Positions 34,488 through 47,994 of a stretch of 64,000 nt of DNA are shown here, piece by piece. A program made the translations under genes and the position numbers. The DNA lies in contig NC_044924.1 in the NCBI RefSeq assembly GCF_003576645.1, forward strand, positions 18,439,254-18,503,253, written 5' to 3'. The notes under the pieces were generated by a model. That model ran no database searches, was not told the DNA's origin, and worked only from the letters and a program-made list of their open reading frames with translations. Source of the stretch: Ipomoea triloba. Taxonomy: Eukaryota > Streptophyta > Magnoliopsida > Solanales > Convolvulaceae. The stretch's first letter is position 1. The number at the start of each line of letters is the position of its first letter.

Positions 34488-37400
34488 TTGCCTAGAACAC
34501 CCTATAGTAATATCAAACATGACACCTAGATAGGACATCCATCTCCTTTCTTTCTTTAATTGATTACTTTTCTTTTACTTTTGTCAAACCTCTTCATCAT
34601 GATTCCTTTTGCTTTGAGTGAATCTTGTAACTCTTGTCTCTTAACATCATAAAACTCACACGCTTGATTCGGTTCTAATTTGCCATCCTTGAGAACACGA
34701 CACTCGGCGAACTACTTCTCCGTTTTATTAAAACCAAAACGTCAAAACTACAAAATCACTAATATACATAACTCTCAAGGAGATCAAAAGACTCCCACTA
34801 CAAGGCAATGATTGGCAAATCTTCTCCGTTCATATTTCTTGTGTGGTTGATGTTTATCTTGATTTGCTTCTATTTACGACAAGGCTAGGGTAGTAAAGTT
34901 ATGTTGCGAGATATCGGGCCTATACGAGTCCTAATCGGCCACATCCCACCTCGCTTTGTCCAGGATGACGAGGCCGGGAGAAGTGGTAGATCAAGTATTT
35001 GTTAAAATGCCCCATTCGACTGAGGAGCCGGGAGTCCAAAGTGTGACGCCAATCGGTGATGGTGCCGAGGGCTCCCTTGATAGAAACCTAGTTGCATTGC
35101 CTAGAACACCCCATAGTAGTATCAAACTTGACACCTAGATAGGACATCCATCTCCTTTCTTTCTTTAATTGATTACTTTTCTTTTACTTTTGTCAAACCT
35201 CTTCATCATGATTCCTTTTGCTTTGAGTGAATCTTGTAACTCTTGTCGCTTAACATCATAAAACTCTCACGCTTGATTCGGTTATAATTTGCCATCCTTG
35301 AGAACACGACAGTCGGCGAACTACTTCTCCGTTTTATTAAAACCAAAACGTCAAAACTACAAAATCACTAATATACACAACTCTCAAGGAGATGAAAAGA
35401 CTCCCACTACAAGGCAATGATTGGCAAATCTTCTCCGTTCATATATCTTGTGTGGTTGATGTTTATCTTGATTTGCTTCTATTAACGACAAGGCTAGGTA
35501 GTAAAGTTATGTTGCGAGATATCGGGCCTATACGAGTCCTAATCGGCCACCTCCCCTCGCTTTGTCCAGGATGACGAGGCCCGGGAGAAGTGGTACATCA
35601 AGTGCGTGTTAAAATGCCCCATCCGACTGAGGAGCCGGGAGTCCGAAGTGTGACGCCAATCGGTGATGGTGCCGAGGGCTCCCTTGATAGAAACCTAGTT
35701 GCATTGCCTAGAACACCCTATAGTAGTATCAAACATGACACCTAGATAGGACATCCATCTCCTTTCTTTCTTTAATTGATTACTTTTGTTTTACTTTTGT
35801 CAAACCTCTTCATCATGATTCCTTTTGCTTTGAGTGAATCTTGTAACTCTTGTCTCTTAACATCATAAAACTCACACGCTTGAATCGGTTCTAATTTGCC
35901 ATCCTTGAGAACACGACACTCGGCGAACTACTTCTCCGTTTTATTAAAACCAAAACGTCAAAACTACAAAATTACTAATATACATAACTCTCAAGGAGAT
36001 CAAAAGACTCCCACTACAAGGCAATGATTGGCAAATTTTCTCCGTTCATATATCTTGTGTGGTTGATGTTTATCTTGATTTGCTTCTATTTACGACAAGG
36101 CTAGGTAGTAAAGTTATGTTGCGAGATATCGGGCCTATACGAGTCCTAATCGGCCACCTCCCCTCGCTTTGTCCAGGATGACGAGGCCCGGGAGAAGTGG
36201 TACATCAAGTGTTTGTTAAAATGCCCCATCAGACTGAGGAGCCGGGAGTCCGAAGTGTGACGCCAATCGGTGATGGTGCCGAGGGCTCCCTTGATAGAAA
36301 CCTAGTTGCATTGCCTAGAACACCCTATAGTAGTATCAAACATGACACCTAGATAGGACATCCATCTCCTTTCTTTCTTTAATTGATTACTTTTGTTTTA
36401 CTTTTGTCAAACCTCTTCATCATGATTCCTTTTGCTTTGAGTGAATCTTGTAACTCTTATCCATCTCCATGACAAGACTCACACGCTTGAATCGGTTCTA
36501 ATTTGTCATCCTTGAGAACACGACACTAGGCGAACTAGTTCTCCGTTTTATTAAAACCAAAACGTCAAAACTACAAAATCACTAATATACACAACTCTCA
36601 AGGAGATGAAAAGACTCCCACTACAAGGCAATGATTGGCAAATCTTCTCCGTTCATATATCTTGTGTGGTTGATGTTTATCTTGATTTGCTTCTATTTAC
36701 GACAAGGCTAGGTAGTAAAGTTATGTTGCGAGATATCGGGGCTATACGAGTCCTAATCGGCCACATCCCCCCTCGCTTTGTCCAGGATGACGAGGCCGGG
36801 AGAAGTGGTAGATCAAGTGTTTGTTAAAATGCCCCATTCGACTGAGGAGCCGGGAGTCCGAAGTGTGACTCCAATCGGTGATGGTGCCGAGGGCTCCCTT
36901 GATAGAAACCTAGTTGCATTGCCTAGAACACCCTATAGTAGTATCAAACATGACACCTAGATAGGACATCCATCTCCTTTCTTTCTTTAATTGATTACTT
37001 TTGTTTTACTTTTGTCAAACCTCTTCATCATGATTCCTTTTGCTTTCAGTGAATCTTGTAACTCTTGTCTCTTAACATCATAAAACTCACACGCTTGAAT
37101 CGGTTCTAATTTGCCATCCTTGAGAACACGACACTCGGCGAACTACTTCTCCGTTTTATTAAAACCAAAACGTCAAAACTACAAAATCACTAATATACAC
37201 AACTCTCAAGGAGATGAAAAGACTCCCACTACAAGGCAATGATTGGCAAATCTTCTCCGTTCATATATCTTGTGTGGTTGATGTTTATCTTGATTTGCTT
37301 CTATTTACGACAAGGCTAGGGTAGTAAAGTTATGTTGCGAGATATCGGGCCTATACGAGTCCTAATCGGCCACATCCCACCTCGCTTTGTCCAGGATGAC

Positions 37401-39511
37401 GAGGCCGGGAGAAGTGGTAGATCAAGTGTTTGTTAAAATGCCCCATCCGACTGAGGATCCGGGAGTCCGAAGTGTGATGCCAATCGATGATGGTGACGAG
37501 GGCTCCCTTGATAGAAACCTAGTTGCATTGCCTAGAACACCCTATAGTAGTATCAAACATGACACCTAGATAGGACATCCATCTCCTTTCTTTCTTTAAT
37601 TGATTACTTTTGTTTTACTTTTGTCAAACCTCTTCACCATGATTCCTTTTGCTTTGAGTGAATCTTGTAACTCTTGTCTCTTAACATCATAAAACTCACA
37701 CGCTTGAATCGGTTCTAATTTGCCATCCTTGAGAACACTACACTCGGCGAACTACTTCTCCGTTTTATTAAAACCAAAACGTCAAAACTACAAAATCACT
37801 ATTATACATAACTCTCAAGGAGATCAAAAGACTCCCACTACAAGGCAATGATTGGCAAATCTTCTCCGTTCATATATCTTGTGTGGTTGATGTTTATCTT
37901 GATTTGCTTCTTTTTACGACAAGGCTAGGTAGTAAAGTTATGTTGCGAGATATCGGGCCTATACGAGTCCTAATCGGCCACCTCCCCTCGCTTTGTCCAG
38001 GATGACGAGGCCCGGGAGAAGTGGTACATCAAGTGTTTGTTAAAATGCCCCATCCGACTGAGGATCCGGGAGTCCGAAGTGTGACGCCAATCGGTGATGG
38101 TGCCGAGGGTTCCCTTGATAGAAACCTAGTTGCATTTCCTAGAACACCCTATAGTAGTATAATCCATCTCCTTTCTTTCTTTAATTGATTACTTTTGTTT
38201 TACTTTTGTCAAACCTCTTCACCATGATTTCTTTTGCTTTGAGTGAATCTTGTAACTCTTGTCGCTTAACATCATAAAACTCACACGCTTGATTCGGTTC
38301 TAATTTGCCATCCTTGAGAACACGACACTCGGCGAACTACTTCTCCGTTTTATTAAAACCAAAACGTCAAAACTACAAAATCACTAATATACATAACTCT
38401 CAAGGAGATCAAAAGACTCCCACTACAAGGCAATGATTGGCAAATCTTCTCCGTTCATATATCTTGTGTGGTTGATGTTTATCTTGATTTGCTTCTATTT
38501 ACGACAAGGCTAGGTAGTAAAGTTATGTTGCGAGATATCGGGCCTATACGAGTCCTAATCGGCCACATCCCCTCGCTTTGTCCAAGATGACGAGGCCCGG
38601 GAGAAGTGGTAGATCAAGTGTTTGTTAAAATGCCCCATCCGACTGAGGAGCCGGGAGTCCGAAGTGTGACGCCAATCGGTGATGGTGCCGAGGGCTCCCT
38701 TGATAGAAACCTAGTTGCATTGCCTAGAACACCCTATAGTAGTATCAAACATGACACCTAGATAGGACATCCATCTCCTTTCTTTCTTTAATTGATTACT
38801 TTTGTTTTACTTTTGTCAAACCTCTTCACCATGATTCCTTTTGCTTTGAGTGAATCTTGTAACTCTTGTCTCTTAACATCATAAAACTCACACGCTTGAT
38901 TCGGTTCTAATTTGCCATCCTTGAGAACACGACACTCGGCGAACTACTTCTCCGTTTTATTAAAACCAAAACGTCAAAACTACAAAATCACTAATATACA
39001 TAACTCTCAAGGAGATCAAAAGACTCCCACTACAAGGCAATGATTGGCAAATCTTCTCCGTTCATATATCTTGTGTGGTTGATGTTTATCTTGATTTGCT
39101 TCTATTTACGACAAGGCTAGGTAGTAAAGTTATGTTGCGAGATATCGGGCCTATACGAGTCCTAATCGGCCACATCCCCTCGCTTTGTCCGGGATGACGA
39201 GGCCCGGGAGAAGTGGTAGATCAAGTGTTTGTTAAAATTCCCCATCCGACTGAGGAGCCGGGAGTCCGAAGTGTGACGCCAATCGGTGATGGTGCCGAGG
39301 GCTCCCTTGATAGAAACCTAGTTGCATTGCCTAGAACACCCTATAGTAGTATCAAACATGACACCTAGATAGGACATCCATCTCCTTTCTTTCTTTAATT
39401 GATTACTTTTGTTTTACTTTTGTCAAACCTCTTCACCATGATTTCTTTTGCTTTGAGTGAATCTTGTAACTCTTGTCTCTTAACATCATAAGACTCACAC
39501 GCTTGAATCGG

Positions 39512-39595
39512 TTCTAATTTGTCATCCTTGAGAACACGACACTAGGCGAACTATTCTAATTTGTCATCCTTGAGAACACGACACTAGGCGAACTA
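39512..39595. repeat. 42-bp tandem duplication
   Basis: 39512-39553 is repeated exactly at 39554-39595, about 70 bp before a single-N join at 39662. Confidence 0.95.
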
Positions 39596-40461
39596 CTTCT
39601 CCGTTTTATTAAAACCAAAACGTCAAAACTACAAAATCACTAATATACACAACTCTCAAGGNCTAATCGGCCACATCCCCCCTCGCTTTGTCCAGGATGA
39701 CGAGGCCGGGAGAAGTGGTAGATCAAGTTTTTGTTAAAATGCCCCATTCGACTGAGGAGCCGGGAGTCCGAAGTGTGACGCCAATCGGTGATGGTGCCGA
39801 GGGCTCCCTTGATAGAAACCTAGTTGCATTGCCTAGAACACCCTATAGTAGTATCAAACATGACACCTAGATAGGACATCCATCTCCTTTCTTTCTTTAA
39901 TTGATTACTTTTGTTTTACTTTTGTCAAACCTCTTCATCATGATTCCTTTTGCTTTGAGTGAATCTTGTAACTCTTGTCTCTTAACATCATAAAACTCAC
40001 ACGCTTGAATCGGTTCTAATTTGCCATCCTTGAGAACACGACACTCGGCGAACTACTTCTCCGTTTTATTAAAACCAAAACGTCAAAACTACAAAATCAC
40101 TATTATGCATAACTCTCAAGGAGATGAAAAGACTCCCACTACAAGGCAATGATTGGCAAATCTTCTCCGTTCATATATCTTGTGTGGTTGATGTTTATCT
40201 TGATTTGCTTCTTTTTACGACAAGGCTAGGTAGTAAAGTTATGTTGCGAGATATCGGGCCTATACGAGTCCTAATCGGCCACCTCCCCTCGCTTTGTCCA
40301 GGATGACGAGGCCCGGGAGAAGTGGTACATCAAGTGTTTGTTAAAATGCCCCATCCGACTGCGGAGCCGGGAGTCCGAAGTGTGACGCCAATCGGTGATG
40401 GCGCCGAGGGTTCCCTTGATAGAAACCTAGTTGCATTTCCTAGAACACCCTATAGTAGTAT

Positions 40462-40874
40462 NNNNNNNNNNNNNNNNNNNNNNNNNNNNNNNNNNNNNNN
40501 NNNNNNNNNNNNNNNNNNNNNNNNNNNNNNNNNNNNNNNNNNNNNNNNNNNNNNNNNNNNNNNNNNNNNNNNNNNNNNNNNNNNNNNNNNNNNNNNNNNN
40601 NNNNNNNNNNNNNNNNNNNNNNNNNNNNNNNNNNNNNNNNNNNNNNNNNNNNNNNNNNNNNNNNNNNNNNNNNNNNNNNNNNNNNNNNNNNNNNNNNNNN
40701 NNNNNNNNNNNNNNNNNNNNNNNNNNNNNNNNNNNNNNNNNNNNNNNNNNNNNNNNNNNNNNNNNNNNNNNNNNNNNNNNNNNNNNNNNNNNNNNNNNNN
40801 NNNNNNNNNNNNNNNNNNNNNNNNNNNNNNNNNNNNNNNNNNNNNNNNNNNNNNNNNNNNNNNNNNNNNNNNNN
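40462..40874. other. Assembly gap (413 N)
   Basis: Run of N within the satellite; the monomer resumes at agtgtgacgcc. Confidence 0.95.
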
Positions 40875-43285
40875 AGTGTGACGCCAATCGGTGATGGTGC
40901 CGAGGGCTCCCTTGATAGAAACCTAGTTGCATTGCCTAGAACACCCTATATTAGTATCAAACATGACACCTAGATAGGACATCCATCTCCTTTCTTTCTT
41001 TAAATGATTACTTTTCTTTTACTTTTGTCAAACCTCTTCATCATGATTCCTTTTGCTTTGAGTGAATCTTGTAACTCTTGTCTCTTAACATCATAAAACT
41101 AACACGCTTGAATCGGTTCTAATTTGCCATCCTTGAGAACACGACACTCGGCGAACTACTTCTCCGTTTTATTAAAACCAAAACGTCAAAACTACAAAAT
41201 CACTAATATACATAACTCTCAAGGAGATCAAAAGACTCCCACTACAAGGCAATGATTGGCAAATCTTCTCCGTTCATATATCTTGTGTGGTTGATGTTTA
41301 TCTTGATTTGCTTCTATTTACGACAAGGCTAGGTAGTAAAGTTATGTTGCGAGATATCGGGCCTATACGAGTCCTAATCGGCCACATCCCCTCGCTTTGT
41401 CCGGGATGACGAGGCCCGGGAGAAGTGGTAGATCAAGTGTTTGTTAAAATTCCCCATCCGACTGAGGAGCCGGGAGTCCGAAGTGTGACGCCAATCGGTG
41501 ATGGTGCCGAGGGCTCCCTTGATAGAAACCTAGTTGCATTGCCTAGAACACCCTATAGTAGTATCAAACATGACACCTAGATAGGACATCCATCTCCTTT
41601 CTTTCTTTAATTGATTACTTTTGTTTTACTTTTGTCAAACCTCTTCACCATGATTCCTTTTGCTTTGAGTGAATCTTGTAACTCTTGTCTCTTAACATCA
41701 TAAAACTCACACGCTTGATTCGGTTCTAATTTGCCATCCTTGAGAACACGACACTCGGCGAACTACTTCTCCGTTTTATTAAAACCAAAACGTCAAAACT
41801 ACAAAATCACTAATATACATAACTCTCAAGGAGATCAAAAGACTCCCACTACAAGGCAATGATTGGCAAATCTTCTCCGTTCATATATCTTGTGTGGTTG
41901 ATGTTTATCTTGATTTGCTTCTATTTACGACAAGGCTAGGTAGTAAAGTTATGTTGCGAGATATCGGGCCTATACGAGTCCTAATCGGCCACATCCCCTC
42001 GCTTTGTCCGGGATGACGAGGCCCGGGAGAAGTGGTAGATCAAGTGTTTGTTAAAATTCCCCATCCGACTGAGGAGCCGGGAGTCCGAAGTGTGACGCCA
42101 ATCGGTGATGGTGCCGAGGGCTCCCTTGATAGAAACCTAGTTGCATTGCCTAGAACACCCTATAGTAGTATCAAACATGACACCTAGATAGGACATCCAT
42201 CTCCTTTCTTTCTTTAATTGATTACTTTTGTTTTACTTTTGTTAAACCTCTTCACCATGATTTCTTTTGCTTTGAGTGAATCTTGTAACTCTTGTCGCTT
42301 AACATCATAAAACTCACACGCTTGATTCGGTTCTAATTTGCCATCCTTGAGAACACGACAGTCGGCGAACTACTTCTCCGTTTTATTAAAACCAAAACGT
42401 CAAAACTACAAAATCACTAATATACACAACTCTCAAGGAGATGAAAAGACTCCCACTACAAGGCAATGATTGGCAAATCTTCTCCGTTCATATATCTTGT
42501 GTGGTTGATGTTTATCTTTATTTGCTTCTATTTACGACAAGGCTAGGTAGTAAAGTTATGTTGCGAGATATCGGGCCTATACGAGTCCTAATCGGACACA
42601 TCCCACCTCGCTTTGTCCAGGATGACGAGGCCGGGAGAAGTGGTAGATCAAGTGTTTGTTAAAATGCCCCATTTGACTGAGGAGCCGGGAGTCCGAAGTG
42701 TGACGCCAATCGGTGGTGGTGCCGAGGGCTCCCTTGATAGAAACCTAGTTACATTGCCTAGAACACCCTATAGTAGTATCAAACATGACACCTAGATAGG
42801 ACATCCATCTCCTTTCTTTCTTTAATTGATTACTTTTGTTTTACTTTTGTCAAACCTCTTCATCATGATTCCTTTTGCTTTGAGTGAATCTTGTAACTCT
42901 TGTCTCTTAACATAATAAAACTCACACGCTTGAATCGGTTCTAATTTGCCATCCTTGAGAACACGACACTCGGCGAACTACTTCTCCGTTTTATTAAAAC
43001 CAAAACGTCAAAACTACAAAATCACTAATATACATAACTCTCAAGGAGATGAAAACACTCCCACTACAAGGCAATGATTGGCAAATCTTCTCCGTTCATA
43101 TATCTTATGTGGTTGATGTTTATCTTGATTTGCTTCTTTTTACGACAAGGCTAGGTAGTAAAGTTATGTTGCGAGATATCGGGCCTATACGAGTCCTAAT
43201 CGGCCACCTCCCCTCGCTTTGTCCAGGATGACGAGGCCCGGGAGAAGTGGTACATCAAGTGTTTGTTAAAATGCCCCATCCGACT

Positions 43286-45762
43286 TGTAATACCCCGTAT
43301 TTTCCTAACATTATTATTTTATCCTAAGGCGTTGACATTCATAAGTTATGATCTTCAGATATTTCAAAAGAATTTTTATAAGTGAGTATAGTTGTTATTA
43401 AGCTGCGATCGAACGTCCCGGTCACGAACCGTAAAAATTTTAAGAGCTAGTATTCGGACCCGTTTGTCATAGGAAATGGAGTTTTAGACATCATACTATT
43501 ATTCTTGAATTTCCTATTTAATTAAATCAGCTCATAGCAGCGAAAATTTATTTTGATCGTACATCGCTAAATTTCGCGGTGTACCGAACCTAGCCCAATT
43601 TTGAGGGTTAGTCTGGAATAAATTTTTAGTTTTGGAAATTATTCTATCTGGATTATTTTCTACCGAAACTTTATCTGTTTGGACCCCAACTGATAAGTTG
43701 GAAGATATTTTATTATTTTATTTTTTTTTTTCCAATCTTATCACATAAGATTGTGATGTAGTATAAAATCCAATTTTTTTTTCTTTTTCCCTTGCTTTTG
43801 CCGAAATGAAGAGGAGAGGAGAGAGAAAGAGATCATCTTCATAGCTAATTTCCTTCACATCTCTCAAGAACGTTCGGTAAATCTTCGATTTTATTCGGTA
43901 AAAAGTTCTATTTTCCTTCCTAGAGCATGAATTTGAGAGTAATTTCTTGAAATCTCTTGTTATGGTGGTGCTTTTGATCCTAGGGTTTAAGGTGAAATTG
44001 GGGAAATCAACTCCAAAAGCCTTCTACGAGAACTAGTAACCCGGTTGAGGTAAGGAATTCCCTTAAGTTGGTTTAGTCACTTGAAATTAGATAATTGATT
44101 ATTTGGTTGAAACATAGTGTTTTGGAGCTTTGGGAATATTTTTGTATACATGTTCATAGCTTGGATATGCTTGTATATGTTGTATTTATGTCCACATAGG
44201 CTTATACTTGTGAAAATAGTGAAAGGAAATCAGGGTAGATTCTGGCAGTAACTTCCGAGATTTATTGGGAAAAATTGGTAAGGTATTTTGATCCTATTTT
44301 TTTTAGACATGTAGTTCTTTAAGTGTAGAACCCGCATATAAAATTTCATAATGATCGGAGTAGTGGAAGTATGGTTTTCGAATTTTTCTCCAAAACTGGT
44401 CCAGAGAGAAAAATTATGGACAGCACACTGCCAAGGGCAAANACCAAAATGACCAAAACTTTTTATGGACATCAAGTACTATGAGTTGGGGTTCTACCAT
44501 AAAAATTTCAAGTGAAAAAGAGTTCGGGAACTATTTTTACCGGCTCAATCTTTCGGACTGCGCCAAGCTGAATTACTGTCCAGAATAGGCAGAACGTGTT
44601 GGACGCGGACCTGGACGCGCGTCCACTGCGCGTCCAGTGGAGTCCAGTAGGTTCGAGAGTAAGATTAAATGGTGTAAGCTTGATTATTGATTATTGATGT
44701 TTGAACTATTTTTACCGGCTCAATCTTTCGGACTGCGCCAAGCTTGATTGTTGTTGATGTTAGATGATGGAATGGTAAGGATCCTAAGAGATTATTAGGA
44801 GTATAAACATGATGATGTTGGACCGATTTTGATACTNGAGTAACCTTGTAGAAACATATCCAGGGTTACTAGAGCTAGTGACTAACCTGCGGGCTTGGAA
44901 TCCCGACAAGGGGTGTGCACACTAAAGGTCCTAGATCTGCTTCCCCTAGTTGGAATAACTAGGTTGTGGTGAGGTGGTGGAAATGAGAAGGAAATGGTGG
45001 TGTTAATTGGAATATTTTTAACTTTATTATGGTAAAAGCTGGTTATTACTATTTAAATGCTTATATAATTATGACTGTGATGATGAGTATGATTATGGAG
45101 TACCGATGAGAATTGGATTGTAATATGGACTGAAATTTATGATAAGGAGTAAGATTAAGGATGTTAATATGAATGGTGCTAGGAATCGATTGATTCATAA
45201 ATGGTTGACTATGGGTTCGTACCATTATAATAATAGTATTAATAATGGATATATGTAGTGTTAGTGGAATTTATATAAGGGTATAACTAGGTAGATGGAT
45301 TTCAAGTAAGAGACAGGTGAATGTTGATTCACTAAACACTTTTTGTACAAGTCTTCATTATTAACTTATTTTCAGGTGAAATCTCATCAAATGGGTATAG
45401 TTACAAAACTCTCTTATGCGTGTTTTCAAACCTTTGTCTACTTTTGAGTGACAAATGGATTTCCTTGCTTAGCCGTCGTGCTAACTGCACTTCGATGTGT
45501 TTCTTATCAGTTGTAGGTTAGTGTGAATTCCTGTAGCCGATGAGCTGAATACGATGGATGTTGAAAGAATTATTTCCATATGTATTAAGTTTGATGTTGA
45601 TGTTGTATATTGATGTTGTAAGTTTAGCCTTAACGTTTGGGTATAGGAGAGATACCTAAGCGTAGCGGTAACACCCAGTTTTCTGCTGATAAGAGGTAAG
45701 CTTCCGCAGCGTTTATTACGGATTTTGTAATAAATGTAAGAGTTGAAAATTGGGGTGTTACA
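43286..45762 (+). mobile_element. Solo LTR with TSD CGACT, Tekay/Del-like
   Basis: Starts TGTAATACCCCG and ends GGGGTGTTACA, flanked by CGACT at 43281-43285 and 45763-45767. The satellite reads continuously across it when one CGACT is removed. Length 2,477 bp, in the opposite orientation to 6215-9489. It includes the gtatggttttcgaattttt segment (44371), a short cgcgtcc-rich patch (44600-44640) and the gcgggcttggaatcccg segment (44890). Two single Ns (44442, 44837) mark joins, and a 42-bp piece is duplicated inside it. No coding capacity. Confidence 0.9.
44528..44744. repeat. Dispersed 42-bp duplication inside the LTR
   Basis: 44528-44569 recurs exactly at 44703-44744, 175 bp downstream. The match stops at both ends after exactly 42 bases. 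The second copy sits between two similar stretches beginning aagcttgatt, as if spliced in by microhomology. Confidence 0.9.
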
Positions 45763-46594
45763 CGACTGAGGAGCCGGGAGTCCGAAGTGTGCCGCCAATC
45801 GGTGATGGTGCCGAGGGCTCCCTTGATAGAAACCTAGTTGCATTGCCTAGAACACCCTATAGTAGTATAATCCATCTCCTTTCTTTCTTTAATTGATTAC
45901 TTTTGTTTTACTTTTGTCAAACCTCTTCACCATGATTTCTTTTGCTTTGAGTGAATCTTGTAACTCTTGTCGCTTAACATCATAAAACTCACACGCTTGA
46001 TTCGGTTATAATTTGCCATCCTTGAGAACACGACACTCGGCGAACTACTTCTCCGTTTTATTAAAACCAAAACGTCAAAACTACAAAATCACTATTATAC
46101 ATAACTCTCAAGGAGATCAAAAGACTCCCACTACAAGGTAATGATTGGCAAATCTTCTCCGTTCATATATCTTGTGTGGTTGATGTTTATCTTGATTTGC
46201 TTCTATTTACGACAAGGCTAGGTTGTAAAGTTATGTTGCGAGATATCAGGCCTATACGAGTCCTAGTCGGCCACATCCCACCTCGCATTGTCCAGGATGA
46301 CGAGGCCGGGAGAAGTGGTAGATCAAGTGTTAGTTAAAATGCCCCATTCGACTGAGGAGCCGGGAGTCCGAACTGTGACGCCAATCGGTGGTGGTGCCGA
46401 GGGCTCCCTTGATAGAAACCTAGTTACATTGCCTAGAACACCCTATAGTAGTATCAAACATGACACCTAGATAGGACATCCATCTCCTTTCTTTCATTAA
46501 TTGATTACTTTTGTTTTACTTTTGTCAAACCTCTTCATCATGATTCCTTTTGCTTTGAGTGAATCTTGTAAATCTTGTCTCTTAACATCATAAA

Positions 46595-46735
46595 NNNNNN
46601 NNNNNNNNNNNNNNNNNNNNNNNNNNNNNNNNNNNNNNNNNNNNNNNNNNNNNNNNNNNNNNNNNNNNNNNNNNNNNNNNNNNNNNNNNNNNNNNNNNNN
46701 NNNNNNNNNNNNNNNNNNNNNNNNNNNNNNNNNNN
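46595..46735. other. Assembly gap (141 N)
   Basis: Run of N within a satellite unit; the sequence on both sides is the same satellite. Confidence 0.95.
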
Positions 46736-47864
46736 GTAGTATCAAACATGACACCTAGATAGGACATCCATCTCCTTTCTTTCTTTAATTGATTACTTTT
46801 GTTTTACTTTTGTCAAACCTCTTCATCATGATTCCTTTTGCTTTGAGTGAATCTTGTAAATCTTGTCTCTTAACATCATAAAACTCACACGCTTGAATCG
46901 GTTCTAATTTGCCATCCTTGAGAACAAAACACTCGGCGAACTACTTCTCCGTTTTATTAAAACCAAAACGTCAAAACTACAAAATTACTAATATACATAA
47001 CTCTCAAGGAGATCAAAAGACTCCCACTACAAGGCAATGATTGGCAAATCTTCTCCGTTCATATATCTTGTGTGGTTGATGTTTATCTTGATTTGCTTCT
47101 ATTTACGACAAGGCTAGGTAGTAAAGTTATGTTGCGAGATATCGGGCCTATACGAGTCCTAATCGTCCACATCCCCTCGCTTTGTCCAAGATGACGAGGC
47201 CCGGAAGAAGTGGTAGATCAAGTGTTTGTTAAAATGCCCTATCCGACTGAGGAGCCGGGAGTCCGAAGTGTGACACCAATCGGTGATGGTGCCGAGGGCT
47301 CCCTTGATAGAAACCTAGTTGCATTGCCTAGAACACCCTATAGTAGTATCAAACATGACACCTAGATAGGACATCCATCTCCTTTCTTTCTTTAATTGAT
47401 TACTTTTCTTTTACTTTTGTTAAACCTCTTCACCATGATTTCTTTTGCTTTGAGTGAATCTTGTAACTCTTGTCGCTTAACATCATAAAACTCACACGCT
47501 TGATTCGGTTCTAATTTGCCATCCTTGAGAACACGACACTCGGCGAACTACTTCTCCGTTTTATTAAAACCAAAACGTCAACACTACAAAATCACTAATA
47601 TACACAACTCTCAAGGAGATAAAAAGACTCCCACTACAAGGCAATGATTGGCAAATCTTCTCCGTTCATATATCTTGTGTGGTTGATGTTTATCTTGATT
47701 TGCTTCTATTTACGACAAGGCTAGGTAGTAAAGTTATGTTGCGAGATATCGGGCCTATACGAGTCCTAATCGCCACATCCCCCCTCGTTTTGTCCAGGAT
47801 GACGAGGCTGGGAGAAGTGGTAGATCAAGTGTTTGTTAAAATGCCCCATTCGACTGAGGAGCCG

Positions 47865-47994
47865 GGAGTCCGAAGTGTGACGCCAATCGGTGATGGTGCC
47901 GAGGGCGGAGTCCGAAGTGTGACGCCAATCGGTGATGGTGCCGAGGGCTCCCTCCGAAGTGTGACGCCAATCGGTGATGGTGCCGAGGGCTCCC
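47865..47994. repeat. Two 42-bp tandem duplications
   Basis: 47865-47906 is repeated exactly at 47907-47948, and 47911-47952 exactly at 47953-47994, giving three successive copies of the gtgtgacgccaatcggtgat segment. Confidence 0.95.

Larger units (their letters stand above)
28696..43285 (+). repeat. Satellite array, right block 1 (plus orientation)
   Basis: Head-to-tail monomers in the opposite orientation to the left array. The anchor gatgacgaggcc occurs near 29287, 29858, 30476, 31291, 31898, 32507, 33090, 33697, 34966, 35569, 36177, 36786, 37397, 38000, 38586, 39194, 41405, 42010, 42623 and 43226. Two length classes differ by a 22-bp block: tatcaaacatgacacc... units of about 606 bp and tataatccatctcc units of about 584 bp. 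A second, linked variation is gaggcccggg versus cccacctcg/cccccctcg with gaggccggg. The first three units (28696-30650) are the most diverged. The array breaks at N gaps 34115-34487 and 40462-40874 and a single N at 39662. Confidence 0.95.
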
